Positions 7,677-16,507 of a stretch of 32,531 nt of DNA are shown piece after piece. Position 1 is the first letter of the stretch. The number at the start of each line of letters is the position of its first letter. The DNA lies in the IMG/VR virus record IMGVR_UViG_3300042453_003460, positions 1 through 32,531 of that record; one strand, 5' to 3'. The notes beneath the pieces were generated by a model. It was given only the letters and a program-made list of their open reading frames with translations, was not told the DNA's origin and ran no database searches. The DNA comes from a virus. The position numbers were made by a program, and so were the translations under genes.

Positions 7677-9435
7677 TTCAGTACTCAATCCATCTAGTAT
7701 TGTAAGAGAAAGATCTACCACGGCTGCAGCTGCACAGAATTTTATTACTGGCGGATCTCCTCTGGGTGAGGGTGTTATCGCCATGGCTGCAAATAAAATT
7801 GTAGGCTTCCAAAGAGGTGCTGCTGGAGTAGCTGCAAGACCACCAGATCTTCAAGGAATTATTCAGACATTATCCACAAGTATTCTGAATAACGTAGAGA
7901 ACCGAGTACAATCAATAAATCAAAACGTACAACAAACTGTTGTTAAAACAATTAAGGGTCTTGGGGAAGATTATAAAGGACGATTGGATAAGATTGATGC
8001 AGCTAAACCAAATTCAATCTTACAAAATTTCTTAAACTTATATAAATCTGCTCTTGAGTACATTCAGTTTTTAGGAAATAGAAAAAACGTAAGAACTCTT
8101 GGAGATAACTTAAAAGCCTTACAGAATATTTTTACAGAAACTTTTAATGTTGCGAAGTTAATTCGTCAAACAATTGTAAAAATAGTAAAACAACTTTCTA
8201 GTTTACCCAAAGCAACTCCAGGTGGGCCTGGATTAAATTTAGATATTGAAGTGCCTGGAGGTGGTTTGAAAAAAAGTGCTCCAACAGGACTGATGAGGAT
8301 GATGCGTCGCCGTCCAGGACTCATGTTGGGTGGTGCTGCATTAGCTGGAGGTTTGGGCACTCAAGTAGTCAGTGGGATGTTGGATGTTGGTGGAGATGTT
8401 CAAGCTGCACCGATGTCTGAGGGTACAATACCTACCACATTATTAGATAGATTTAGTGGTATTTTAGATAGATTTTCTGCAGCGATTAATTCACTTGGTC
8501 AGACCAGACCTAAAACTCAAGCAGCTACAATGGCTCCTTCAACTTCTACCCCTCCGCCGCCAGATGATAAAAAACCACCTGGACCCGGTGCAGGCGAAGT
8601 TTCTGCAGTAAGTTCTGCACCTGGAGATGAAAAATTAGCCGCATTTGTTGCAAGTATGGAGGCATCATCTCCAGAGAATGCTGCTGATGCTCTACAAGTC
8701 ATGTTAAATCGTGCATCATCTGGATACAGCAAACAAGGATTAGCTGGAGTTATATCAGGTAGAGAACAATTTTCGCCTTTATCTGCAGCAATATATGGAA
8801 CAAGTGCTGATCGAGCAGCTGCTAGAAAATATGGACCAATTGCTGCAAGATTGCCTGGAAATACTCCTCAAGAAAAATTTAAGTATTTGCAACAAGTTGC
8901 TTCACAACCTGATGGATTAAATAAACTTCAACAAATTTTTGGAGGCGGATCCCCTGGGGTTGCAGCAACAATACTAAACGATCCAAAATATTTGGAAATG
9001 TCTAGAAAAAATGTGAAGGGTGCTTTAAATTTCGGAGCAGGATCAATTGCAAAACCAGGAGACGTTAAAATTAGACAGGGTGGAAATTATTTCTATAATT
9101 TTACAGGGAAAATAGGTACTTTAAGTGGAAAACCGACTGGAGTTGCACAACCACTACCACCATCTAAAGTTGCACCCGCACCTACTCCAGCTGCGACTCA
9201 ACAACAAGTTGCACAAACTGTTTCTAGACCACCAGTTCAACAAGCACCGCAAATTACTGTTGCTCCAATGAACATGGCAAGCCCACAAACTCAATCAACT
9301 GAAACTGGTGGAAGAGTTATACCACCACCACAAAAGATTAATGGTGGAGTGAGTGTACCATTTTTATCTTCGTCCAACGACGATAACTTCCTTTCTTTAT
9401 ATTCTAAGTTAGTTTATAACATCGTAGACGGATAA
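7666..9435 (+). CDS. Virion protein with SleB-like cell-wall hydrolase domain, tape-measure candidate
   Basis: A 589-residue protein started by GTG at 7666. Residues about 60-185 are helical and likely coiled. A hydrophobic Gly/Ala segment (about 215-245) follows, then a Pro-rich linker (about 285-315). Residues about 325-440 resemble the SleB/hydrolase_2 fold: VASMEASSPENAADALQVML with candidate catalytic E332, then NRASSG, GVISGREQFSP and a helical tail. That family cleaves peptidoglycan glycan strands. The C-terminus is Pro/Gln-rich. Its length is nearly that of the T4 tape measure gp29 (590 aa), and its position in the hub cluster supports a role inside the tail. Whether this or the next gene is the true tape measure is not decided by the sequence. 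Confidence 0.7.
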   Translation: MAVSSVLNPSSIVRERSTTAAAAQNFITGGSPLGEGVIAMAANKIVGFQRGAAGVAARPPDLQGIIQTLSTSILNNVENRVQSINQNVQQTVVKTIKGLGEDYKGRLDKIDAAKPNSILQNFLNLYKSALEYIQFLGNRKNVRTLGDNLKALQNIFTETFNVAKLIRQTIVKIVKQLSSLPKATPGGPGLNLDIEVPGGGLKKSAPTGLMRMMRRRPGLMLGGAALAGGLGTQVVSGMLDVGGDVQAAPMSEGTIPTTLLDRFSGILDRFSAAINSLGQTRPKTQAATMAPSTSTPPPPDDKKPPGPGAGEVSAVSSAPGDEKLAAFVASMEASSPENAADALQVMLNRASSGYSKQGLAGVISGREQFSPLSAAIYGTSADRAAARKYGPIAARLPGNTPQEKFKYLQQVASQPDGLNKLQQIFGGGSPGVAATILNDPKYLEMSRKNVKGALNFGAGSIAKPGDVKIRQGGNYFYNFTGKIGTLSGKPTGVAQPLPPSKVAPAPTPAATQQQVAQTVSRPPVQQAPQITVAPMNMASPQTQSTETGGRVIPPPQKINGGVSVPFLSSSNDDNFLSLYSKLVYNIVDG

Positions 9436-9439
9436 TATT

Positions 9440-11335
9440 ATGGCAGTAAAAAAATCCGAGCTTTTACAATCACCATTAGCATCAGCATTTAATAATATTG
9501 TAAGTATTAGTAGATCTCGAACTGCAATGAGATCTACTCAAAATTCATATGATGATTTTTTGAGGTTTATGAATGTTGAAATTAAAAATATAGAGGCAAT
9601 AAAACTACCAGAAAGTAAACAGATCAAAAAATTAGAGAATATTAACGTTTCAACAACTTTTGGATCTGCTGGAAATTTATTATCAAGTTTAGCAAGTGGT
9701 GCGTTAGATGTTGGAGGTTTTATTGGAAATTTTTTTGGTGGTAGAAAGAAACCGAGTCCAAATGCAGGAAAAGCAATACCAAGAAATAAAGGTTTTAAAC
9801 TAGGTGGAGTAAAAGCTCTTGGAGTCGTAAATGCAGCTTTTGCTGGATTGGATTTTGTTCAAGGTCTTCAAGAAGGAGAAAGTATGAGTAAAGCTGCCGC
9901 AGGTGCAGGTGGTAATCTTGCTGGTAGTTTGATCGGTGGTGCTATTGGACAAGCATTGGTTCCAATTCCAGGATTGGGATTTGTTTTGGGTAGTATGGCT
10001 GGAGGTATGTTGGGCGGATATCTTGGAGATCGTGCTCACGAAGTTGTAACAGGAGAAGGGGGAGGGGATGTAAAAGAAAAAACAGAAAGAAGATTAAAGG
10101 AACAAGAACAACGACAAAAGGCTGCAGCAGCTGCATCTCTTACTGCAATAACATTTCCAGAAGTTCTTGATAAGTTTGATGTTGTAGTAACTCAATTTGA
10201 AAGAATGATCCAAAATCTTGCTGCAGGAACTACAGAAACTTCTGATGAATGGGAAATGGGAGAAACTGATGAAGATAAAATAGATTATAGACCACCAGGC
10301 GCTGAAGAATTTACTCCAGGAGCTCCAACAGGGTCCGGTGATGAAATATTTCCTCTAGTTGGTGGTAGACCCACCTTTACTATGGGCCCAGGTCTTTTTA
10401 ATGCTTCTCGTGGTAGGAGAAGACATAGTGCTCAAGATATTGGAGTAGACCCAAACACCCCTGTAGTTGCATCCAGGTCTGGGAGAGTTTTAGATGCATA
10501 TTCAAGTGGATATGGTAGTGCTGGTGGTGCAGTAATTATAAGATATGATAATGGACAACAAGGTCTTTATGGCCACGTTGATCCAAATGTAAGAACAGGA
10601 GATAATGTAAAAGCTGGACAAAGAATAGCAAAAGTTACTCCAGATGGGGGAAATACGCATTTACATTACATGCGTAAAGATACTCGTGGTAATTATATTG
10701 ATCCTTTACCAATTTTACAAAAAAGTAAATCCGGAGTACCAATTGTTCAAGGACAAAAACAAGAATCGAAAAAAGATTTACAACAACAATCTCAATTCGG
10801 AAAAGATACTGGAGATGCCATGTCAATGGTATCTAAAAAAAGTCCAATGATGACAAAACCAGGATCTGCAACCGCAAAACCATCTCAAGATCTTTCCCAA
10901 ATGTCAACGGATCAACTCAAAGGAATGTTGGATCCAACAATGACTGGTGCTGCAAATCCTGCAGTATTCAGAGCCTCACAAGAAGCTAGAATGAAAGGTC
11001 AAGAATCTGGATTAACTGGAGAAGATCTTGAACGAGCAGTGATGATTGCAACAATTAGAGCAAGAAATGTAGAATCACAAGTCATGGCAATGGCACAACA
11101 ACCCGTAGTGCCTCAACAACTTGAACAATATCCAGATTATAATTTACCACAATCGAGTGTAATGATTATTCCAATGATGATGGGAGGATCTGGTGGAGGT
11201 TCGCAACAAAGACCGATGGTAGTTTCTTCGGGTGGAGGTGGTGGAGGAACTACAATCATGCCTCCAGTTCCTAAAGGTCAAGTGTTAAATAGTTTATTTA
11301 AAACCTTATTATTGACTAATTTATCGGGAGCATAA
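9440..11335 (+). CDS. Virion protein with M23 (LytM-type) peptidase domain, tape-measure candidate
   Basis: A 631-residue protein. Residues about 110-200 are Gly/Ala-rich and hydrophobic (for example LVPIPGLGFVLGSMAGGMLG), as in membrane-inserting parts of tape measures. A charged helical region follows. Residues about 310-425 form an M23 metallopeptidase domain with all expected residues: H329 and D333 (HSAQD), H379 (YGHVD), and H407 and H409 (THLHYM). M23 enzymes cut the peptide cross-links of peptidoglycan. The C-terminal third is Met/Gln/Gly-rich and low complexity. It begins 4 nt after the SleB-like gene and both start MAV. Together they would let the tail breach the cyanobacterial wall. 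Confidence 0.85.
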   Translation: MAVKKSELLQSPLASAFNNIVSISRSRTAMRSTQNSYDDFLRFMNVEIKNIEAIKLPESKQIKKLENINVSTTFGSAGNLLSSLASGALDVGGFIGNFFGGRKKPSPNAGKAIPRNKGFKLGGVKALGVVNAAFAGLDFVQGLQEGESMSKAAAGAGGNLAGSLIGGAIGQALVPIPGLGFVLGSMAGGMLGGYLGDRAHEVVTGEGGGDVKEKTERRLKEQEQRQKAAAAASLTAITFPEVLDKFDVVVTQFERMIQNLAAGTTETSDEWEMGETDEDKIDYRPPGAEEFTPGAPTGSGDEIFPLVGGRPTFTMGPGLFNASRGRRRHSAQDIGVDPNTPVVASRSGRVLDAYSSGYGSAGGAVIIRYDNGQQGLYGHVDPNVRTGDNVKAGQRIAKVTPDGGNTHLHYMRKDTRGNYIDPLPILQKSKSGVPIVQGQKQESKKDLQQQSQFGKDTGDAMSMVSKKSPMMTKPGSATAKPSQDLSQMSTDQLKGMLDPTMTGAANPAVFRASQEARMKGQESGLTGEDLERAVMIATIRARNVESQVMAMAQQPVVPQQLEQYPDYNLPQSSVMIIPMMMGGSGGGSQQRPMVVSSGGGGGGTTIMPPVPKGQVLNSLFKTLLLTNLSGA

Positions 11336-11336
11336 T

Positions 11337-12635
11337 ATGTCAAATGCGGTAACAACTTTAAAATATAATTCTGTTATAATTCAATCTTCGGATGGTAATA
11401 AAAATATTGATTTAACGAATTCTATTATATTTTGTGATTATTATGAGGATATTCTATCCCCATGCGTAATGATGACAATTCAAGTTGCTGCAACATATTC
11501 CATTTACAATGGACTACCAATTCGTGGTGGAGAAAGAGTGGACGTAGATATTGAAACTTATAGTGGAAATTTTAAACTCACTGGTGATTATGCAATGTAT
11601 GTTTATAAAGTGAGTGGAATTGTTTCAGATGGAGCAAAAGAATATTTTACATTACATTTATGTTCTAGAGAAGGTCTTACAAATGAAACCGCAAGAGTTC
11701 AAAAGAAATATGAGAAAAAACCAATCAATGAACATGTAGAAGCAATTCTTAAAGATGTTTTACTAACGAAGAAGTTCAAGTCGCAAAATATAGAAAGAAC
11801 ATCAAATTCTTATAGTTTTATTGGTACTCTTAAAAAACCATTTCATGTTTTAACTTGGTTAGGCCCAAAAGGTGTCCCAACAACATCATCTTCGGGAAAT
11901 AGTGGAAAAGTTGCAAAAGGAGTTGCTGGATTTGTTTTTTATGAAAACAAAGATGGATTTCATTTCAGAAGCATTGATACTTTAGTTTCATCCACACAAA
12001 CTCAAAGTGGAAGTACATCTAAAGAATCTATTCCTCAATACAAATATAGCCCAAATGTAACTGAAGCTAATAATCCAGAAAATAACTTTAATATCCTCAA
12101 TTATAATTTTGAAAAAAATACAGATCTTATGAAATCACTGAGGGTTGGTATGTATGCGAATATAACATATTTTTATGATCTTTATGAAAATAAAATTGAT
12201 AGGATTGACTATAGAATAACAGATCAAATTAAATCAAAACTTGGTAGTTCTAAACCACCATTTCCAAAAGTATTTGGAGATAAACCATCTAGAATTCTTT
12301 TCAGATCTTCAGATGTTGGAATGTTAGATGCAAGTGGAGAAACGGAAGATTCTGGTAGAGATAATACTGATATGGCTAAGTCATTTTCTCGTTATAATTT
12401 GCTGTTCACACAAGCACTAAATATGATAGTACCGATGAATATTAATTTAAAAGCGGGAAACATAGTTTATGCACAGTTCCAGCAAATTGATGCGGGAAAA
12501 TCGGGTGAAGTTGACCCAGAACAAAGTGGAAACTATTTAATCAAAGAAGTGAGACATCATTTTGAAGGGGGTCAAATGATTTCTTCATTAAAACTTATCA
12601 GAGACTCCTACGGACTATATGGAGCAAAACAATGA
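11337..12635 (+). CDS. gp27: gp27-like baseplate hub protein
   Basis: A 432-residue protein (T4 gp27 is 391 aa). Features include IIFCDYYEDILSPCVMMTIQ (about 31-50), the NSYSFIGTLKKPFHVLTWLG stretch (about 157-176), GFVFYENKDGFHFRSID, and a late NLKAGNIVYAQF plus SGNYLIKEVRHHFEGGQMIS strand pair. gp27 forms the trimeric torus at the hub centre that adapts the sixfold tail to the threefold gp5 spike. Its stop overlaps the CP12 start by 4 nt (ATGA), so the metabolic gene is translationally coupled to it. Confidence 0.82.
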   Translation: MSNAVTTLKYNSVIIQSSDGNKNIDLTNSIIFCDYYEDILSPCVMMTIQVAATYSIYNGLPIRGGERVDVDIETYSGNFKLTGDYAMYVYKVSGIVSDGAKEYFTLHLCSREGLTNETARVQKKYEKKPINEHVEAILKDVLLTKKFKSQNIERTSNSYSFIGTLKKPFHVLTWLGPKGVPTTSSSGNSGKVAKGVAGFVFYENKDGFHFRSIDTLVSSTQTQSGSTSKESIPQYKYSPNVTEANNPENNFNILNYNFEKNTDLMKSLRVGMYANITYFYDLYENKIDRIDYRITDQIKSKLGSSKPPFPKVFGDKPSRILFRSSDVGMLDASGETEDSGRDNTDMAKSFSRYNLLFTQALNMIVPMNINLKAGNIVYAQFQQIDAGKSGEVDPEQSGNYLIKEVRHHFEGGQMISSLKLIRDSYGLYGAKQ

Positions 12636-12844
12636 GTAACATAGACGAACACATCCAAAAAGACAAAGAAATTCTTGATAATCCTGTGACTTCTCCACAG
12701 GCAAGAAGACATACTCAAGAAGAATTAGAAGCTTTAGAAGCTTACAAAGTCAATCATCCCGATGATGATCATGATCCAACTCCCTTTGAATTGTATTGTG
12801 ACGCAAATCCCGATGCTTTAGAGTGTAGAATTTACGAAGACTGA
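12632..12844 (+). CDS. cp12: CP12-like Calvin-cycle regulatory protein
   Basis: A 70-residue acidic protein whose C-terminal third matches CP12: FELYCDANPDALECRIYED (52-70) with the cysteine pair C56 and C65 in the C-x8-C spacing of the GAPDH-binding loop. Residues 28-40 (TQEELEALEAYKV) correspond to the helix carrying the CP12 core motif. The N-terminal cysteine pair of plant CP12 is absent, as in several cyanobacterial forms. CP12 ties GAPDH and phosphoribulokinase into an inactive complex; cyanophage CP12 is proposed to block carbon fixation and favour the pentose phosphate route. It sits between gp27 and gp5 with overlaps of 4 and 1 nt, so it should be expressed with late baseplate genes. 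Confidence 0.82.
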   Translation: MSNIDEHIQKDKEILDNPVTSPQARRHTQEELEALEAYKVNHPDDDHDPTPFELYCDANPDALECRIYED

Positions 12845-15063
12845 TGATTGATGAATCTTTTATAAAATCTAATTTTTTAGGTAAAGACGGTTTCATTTGG
12901 TGGGTTGGCCAAGTGGCTGACCCCAAAGTTTGGCGTAATGATAAAACACGTATTGATAACGGAAAAGACGCTTGGGGATATAGATGCAAAGTAAGAATTA
13001 TTGGATATCACAGTTTTGATAGTAATGAATTAAAAGACGACGATTTACCTTGGGCCCATATATTAACAAGTGCATCTGATGGTGCTCCAGGTCAAGGAGG
13101 TTTCGGAAAATTACCATTACTTGTTGGTGGAGAATCTGTAGTTGGATTTTTCTTAGATGGAGAAGAAGCTCAACAACCTGTTGTCATGGGTTGTTTCCAT
13201 AGAAGTCCAGCAGTAGTAAATGTAGATAACGGAGAACCTTTCCAACCTTTTACTGGAAGCAAAGCAACTGCTCTTAGAACTGGACCACAATCAACAAGAA
13301 ATAAAGCCCAAGATGACGGAACTTCTAAAGAAATAGAAGAAAATCTGGGGCCAGGATCTCAATTTGAAATGCTCTCAAATCCAAAGTTTGGGGTGGATTC
13401 CGAAGGTAGTTTAGATTTGGATCCCGCATTTAGTCCGTTTACTACAGATACCAGTAGTAACGCTGGTGCAACTTTTGGAGCTCCAAATATACCCCAAGAT
13501 CAACTATTTTATACCGACAAAGCGGAAGCTGGATTTTTGACGGAAGTAAAAAATCTCGGTCCAGTTGAAGGAGAAAATGGATGTGGAAATAATATTCTAG
13601 CTCAAATAACCAATGCTTTACAAACATTCATTCGCACAATCAACGGTCTTGAAAAAACTGCTTTAGGATTTATAGATCCAGTTAGAAATGTTGTGGTAGA
13701 TATTCAACAAACTATTAGGTCTGTAGCTAGATTAGTTGCATCCATCATGAAATTTGTAATTAATGGTATGCGTGATGGCATTTTTAAATTGATTGGAAAG
13801 TTGTTCAAGCTTCTAGGAATTACGATTCCATCCCCACTACAGTTACCTATTTCTGAAGCTGCAAAGAATATTATGAATATAATTTTTTGCATCTTTGAAA
13901 AATTATTTGGACCTTTAATGGATTACATTATGGGACTTTTAAATGGTGTAATAGGCAAAAGTCCAAATATTCCTAGATGTGCAGTTGAAGAAATTACTGG
14001 TGCATTGGTGAATAAACTTGGTGATATGATAGATGGTGCTCTATCTTCTATCTTATCTGGTTTAGATTGGTTAGCAAATGGAATTAGTTCTATTGCTGGA
14101 GCTCTTACATCTGGTTTGGACCTGATTGGACAACTTCTAAGTTTCTTAAGTTGTGATTCATTGGCATGTAAGAGTACTACATCATGGGATCCTTTTGCTG
14201 GAGTAGCTTTCCCATCAATGGATAGTTGGAACAATGTTCTAGGAAATATGGATATTCTAAATGGTCTTGGGTCACCTGATCTAGCTTTGGGATACCTCTC
14301 AGCATTTGGTTCTTCGGATACTCCATTTAAAAACTGCAGAAAAACAATTGTAAATCCACAGACACAAGATGATCTTGGTGCAATGCCGATTGGAGTTAAA
14401 TTCTATAAGTGTATTCCACCAGAAGTTAGAATATACGGGGATGGTGTTGGTGCAAGAGCAAAAGCTGTTGTTTCTGAAGTTGACGGATCAATTGTCACAT
14501 TTTTATTATGCGATCCAGGAAGAGGGTATACTTATCCACCAGAGATTAAAATAGTCGATAACTCTAATTATGGTAGAGGTGCTCAGGCAAAAACTAAAAT
14601 AGTAAACGGAAGAATTGAATCAATTTATATTGAGAATCCTGGTAGCGGATATTGTCAAACCAACTTAGTGGAAGAAACTTCTCCAAAAACTAGTGAGGAT
14701 GGTCTAATAATTCCACCATGTCTAGATGTTGGAGAAAGTAGAATAGGAACAAATGTAGTAGGAATCAATACCAATCTTGTTATAGAAAGACCAGGAATAG
14801 GGTACACCTCTGGAGACACAATACAAGTTGGGGATTGTTTTTATCAACCAGTTCTTACCGAAGGTGGATCTATCATTGACTTCAAATCGAGTTCAAGTTG
14901 CAAACAAACGTTTAAGAGCCCTCCAGTAGTGAGCATAAATACAAAGACGGGTGAAGGTGCTGTAATTTATCCAGTTCTACAATTTGTTCCACAATTTATT
15001 GTAGATAATCCCAATTTGAGTGTTGGAATAACTTCAGTTATAAATGTAGTAGATTGTGTGTAA
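12844..15063 (+). CDS. gp5: gp5-like baseplate hub protein with OB fold, no lysozyme domain
   Basis: A 739-residue protein. Residues 1-130 fit the gp5 N-terminal OB domain: GFIWWVGQVADPK, WGYRCKVRIIGYHS, DLPWAHILTSASDGAPGQGG, a glycine turn, GFFLDGEEAQQPVVMG. T4 gp5 then has a lysozyme domain, but nothing like the T4 lysozyme motif is visible here. Instead residues about 246-442 form a long, hydrophobic, helical stretch with several Cys. Residues about 530-739 carry GxGY repeats (PGRGYTYPPEIKI, PGSGY, PGIGYTSGD) like those in gp53. The triple-stranded needle that is C-terminal in T4 gp5 seems to be encoded by the next gene. Called as the spike/hub OB protein on N-terminal similarity and context. 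Confidence 0.75.
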   Translation: MIDESFIKSNFLGKDGFIWWVGQVADPKVWRNDKTRIDNGKDAWGYRCKVRIIGYHSFDSNELKDDDLPWAHILTSASDGAPGQGGFGKLPLLVGGESVVGFFLDGEEAQQPVVMGCFHRSPAVVNVDNGEPFQPFTGSKATALRTGPQSTRNKAQDDGTSKEIEENLGPGSQFEMLSNPKFGVDSEGSLDLDPAFSPFTTDTSSNAGATFGAPNIPQDQLFYTDKAEAGFLTEVKNLGPVEGENGCGNNILAQITNALQTFIRTINGLEKTALGFIDPVRNVVVDIQQTIRSVARLVASIMKFVINGMRDGIFKLIGKLFKLLGITIPSPLQLPISEAAKNIMNIIFCIFEKLFGPLMDYIMGLLNGVIGKSPNIPRCAVEEITGALVNKLGDMIDGALSSILSGLDWLANGISSIAGALTSGLDLIGQLLSFLSCDSLACKSTTSWDPFAGVAFPSMDSWNNVLGNMDILNGLGSPDLALGYLSAFGSSDTPFKNCRKTIVNPQTQDDLGAMPIGVKFYKCIPPEVRIYGDGVGARAKAVVSEVDGSIVTFLLCDPGRGYTYPPEIKIVDNSNYGRGAQAKTKIVNGRIESIYIENPGSGYCQTNLVEETSPKTSEDGLIIPPCLDVGESRIGTNVVGINTNLVIERPGIGYTSGDTIQVGDCFYQPVLTEGGSIIDFKSSSSCKQTFKSPPVVSINTKTGEGAVIYPVLQFVPQFIVDNPNLSVGITSVINVVDCV

Positions 15064-15066
15064 CTC

Positions 15067-15618
15067 ATGTCAGAACAACCAAAAGAGTATTACGAAAAGA
15101 AACCAGGATTTGTAGTAAAGTCAGGTACAAAACAAGAATTGACAGGAAAAACTACAGATTATGCAGTTTTTACTGATAATTCTCAAGGTTTTCAATTTAC
15201 TACAGATGGAGAACATACTCAGGTAACCAGAAAAACTTCTTATGATATTTCTGGTTTAGATGGTAAAGATGGAGTTCCTGGAAAAGTCATAAGAGTTAAG
15301 AAAGGTGATATTATAATTGAAGCTATGGATGGTGACATTATCATCCGAGGAAACAATATAAGATTTGTTGCATTAGATGGTGCTGGAGAAGTGACTGTAA
15401 ATGCAGGAAAACAATTTGCTGTAAATTCTCCGGTACAAAACATGAAAGGTGGTACATCAAATACAGTAATGTCAAATAGTGTTTCTGTTGGTGCTCAAGC
15501 AGTAGACACCACTGGAAATATGCAAAATACCCAATCCTCTGGGGTAGAAGAAGCCCAATCATCAATACTAAGCCGACTATTAGGAATTGTCAAAAAATTC
15601 CAGAATTGGTTAGAATGA
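15067..15618 (+). CDS. Beta-helical spike (gp5 C-terminal needle-like) protein
   Basis: A 183-residue protein. Residues about 75-120 show alternating short strands, KKGDIIIEAMDGDIIIRGNN then IRFVALDGAGEVTVNAGKQ, the pattern of the intertwined triple-stranded beta-helix in T4 gp5 and VgrG-type needles. The C-terminus (about 165-183) is an amphipathic helix ending in WLE. It follows the gp5 OB gene by 3 nt, as expected if the T4 gp5 architecture is split into two chains. The function (membrane-piercing needle) is inferred from pattern and position. Confidence 0.65.
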   Translation: MSEQPKEYYEKKPGFVVKSGTKQELTGKTTDYAVFTDNSQGFQFTTDGEHTQVTRKTSYDISGLDGKDGVPGKVIRVKKGDIIIEAMDGDIIIRGNNIRFVALDGAGEVTVNAGKQFAVNSPVQNMKGGTSNTVMSNSVSVGAQAVDTTGNMQNTQSSGVEEAQSSILSRLLGIVKKFQNWLE

Positions 15619-15619
15619 T

Positions 15620-15628
15620 AGGAGGTGA
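15620..15628 (+). promoter_or_regulatory. Near-perfect ribosome binding site AGGAGGTGA
   Basis: AGGAGGTGA is complementary to nine bases of the 16S rRNA 3' end and lies at normal distance from the ATG at 15632. It is the strongest such site I see among the structural genes, most of which have none, and suggests high translation of the 289-residue protein. Confidence 0.8.
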
Positions 15629-15631
15629 AAT

Positions 15632-16501
15632 ATGCCTGCAGAACCCGTAAAGTATATTGGTGACAAACTAGTAGTAGGTCAAATTGATTATTCATTTTTA
15701 CCAGCAACTCCATCAATTCCTGGGTCAACTGTACTAAATGGTCCTGTTTGGATTGGTGCTGGAGGTCCACCGTTACCTGTAGCCAATTGCATGATTGGTC
15801 CAGGAATTCATCCAATCACCTTACAAGTAACTGGAGTATCAAATATTTTTGGAGTTGTTAATAGAGCTGCAGTATCGAATGTCACTGGATTAACTTCAAA
15901 ATTAGGAATAACCCTAAGAAATGCTCTAAGTTTAACAAATGGAATTAATATTAAAAATTCCTTGAATGAAGGAAGTGCAATTAATAACTTTAAAAAAGTA
16001 AATGTTGATACTACACTAGATTGCCCTCTAATTAATTGCGAATCTTTAAACTTTACCACTAAAATATTTGGTCAACATATCGATGTTGCTTCCATTAGAG
16101 CTTCATTTGGGGCTTTTTCATCAGTAGCAGCACCATTTAAACAATTTAATATTCCCCATCCAACAAAAGAAAACATGAGATTGGTTCATGTTTCATTAGA
16201 AGGTCCAGAAGCTGGAGTTTATCATAGAGGTAGATTAGTTAATTCAAATACCATTCAACTTCCAGATTATTGGAAAGGATTAGTTGATGCAGAAACAATC
16301 ACAGTTAACTTAACTCCACATGGATGTTATCAAGAATTATATTATGAAATTGGTAACTGGGGATCCGAAATCAAGGTAATAAATAATTCAGGTGGAAAAA
16401 TTGATTGTAGTTATATTATCCACGCAGAAAGAAAAGATATTCAAAAGATTGTTGTAGAACAACCAGTAGAAGAAAATAAAGTTTATCCAGAATCTCTATA
16501 A
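15632..16501 (+). CDS. Virion protein with tail-fibre/spike C-terminal beta domain
   Basis: A 289-residue protein. The N-terminal half (about 1-165) has short repeats of hydrophobic beta strands with Gly/Pro/Asn turns. The C-terminal domain (about 165-277) reads NIPHPTKENMRLVHVSLEGP then EAGVYHRGRL, LPDYWKGLVDAETITVNLTP, GCYQELYYEIGNW and CSYIIHAERKDI. To my recollection this IPHPTK..RL.H..LEGPE..VY.RG module occurs at the ends of fibre-like proteins in marine and cyanobacterial phages. Its place after the needle gene would also suit a spike-tip protein, but I see no clear PAAR motif. It has an unusually strong ribosome binding site, so it may be abundant. Confidence 0.65.
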   Translation: MPAEPVKYIGDKLVVGQIDYSFLPATPSIPGSTVLNGPVWIGAGGPPLPVANCMIGPGIHPITLQVTGVSNIFGVVNRAAVSNVTGLTSKLGITLRNALSLTNGINIKNSLNEGSAINNFKKVNVDTTLDCPLINCESLNFTTKIFGQHIDVASIRASFGAFSSVAAPFKQFNIPHPTKENMRLVHVSLEGPEAGVYHRGRLVNSNTIQLPDYWKGLVDAETITVNLTPHGCYQELYYEIGNWGSEIKVINNSGGKIDCSYIIHAERKDIQKIVVEQPVEENKVYPESL

Positions 16502-16507
16502 ATTATT

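Noticed and set aside
9800-10136. Minus-strand reading frames opposite the M23-domain gene
   Set aside because: They are shadows of a well-supported plus-strand gene, have low-complexity composition and no start context.
15632-16501. A PAAR-type spike tip protein after the needle gene
   Set aside because: Position is suggestive, but the repeated PAAR-type turns and metal ligands are not evident; the C-terminal domain is fibre-like instead.
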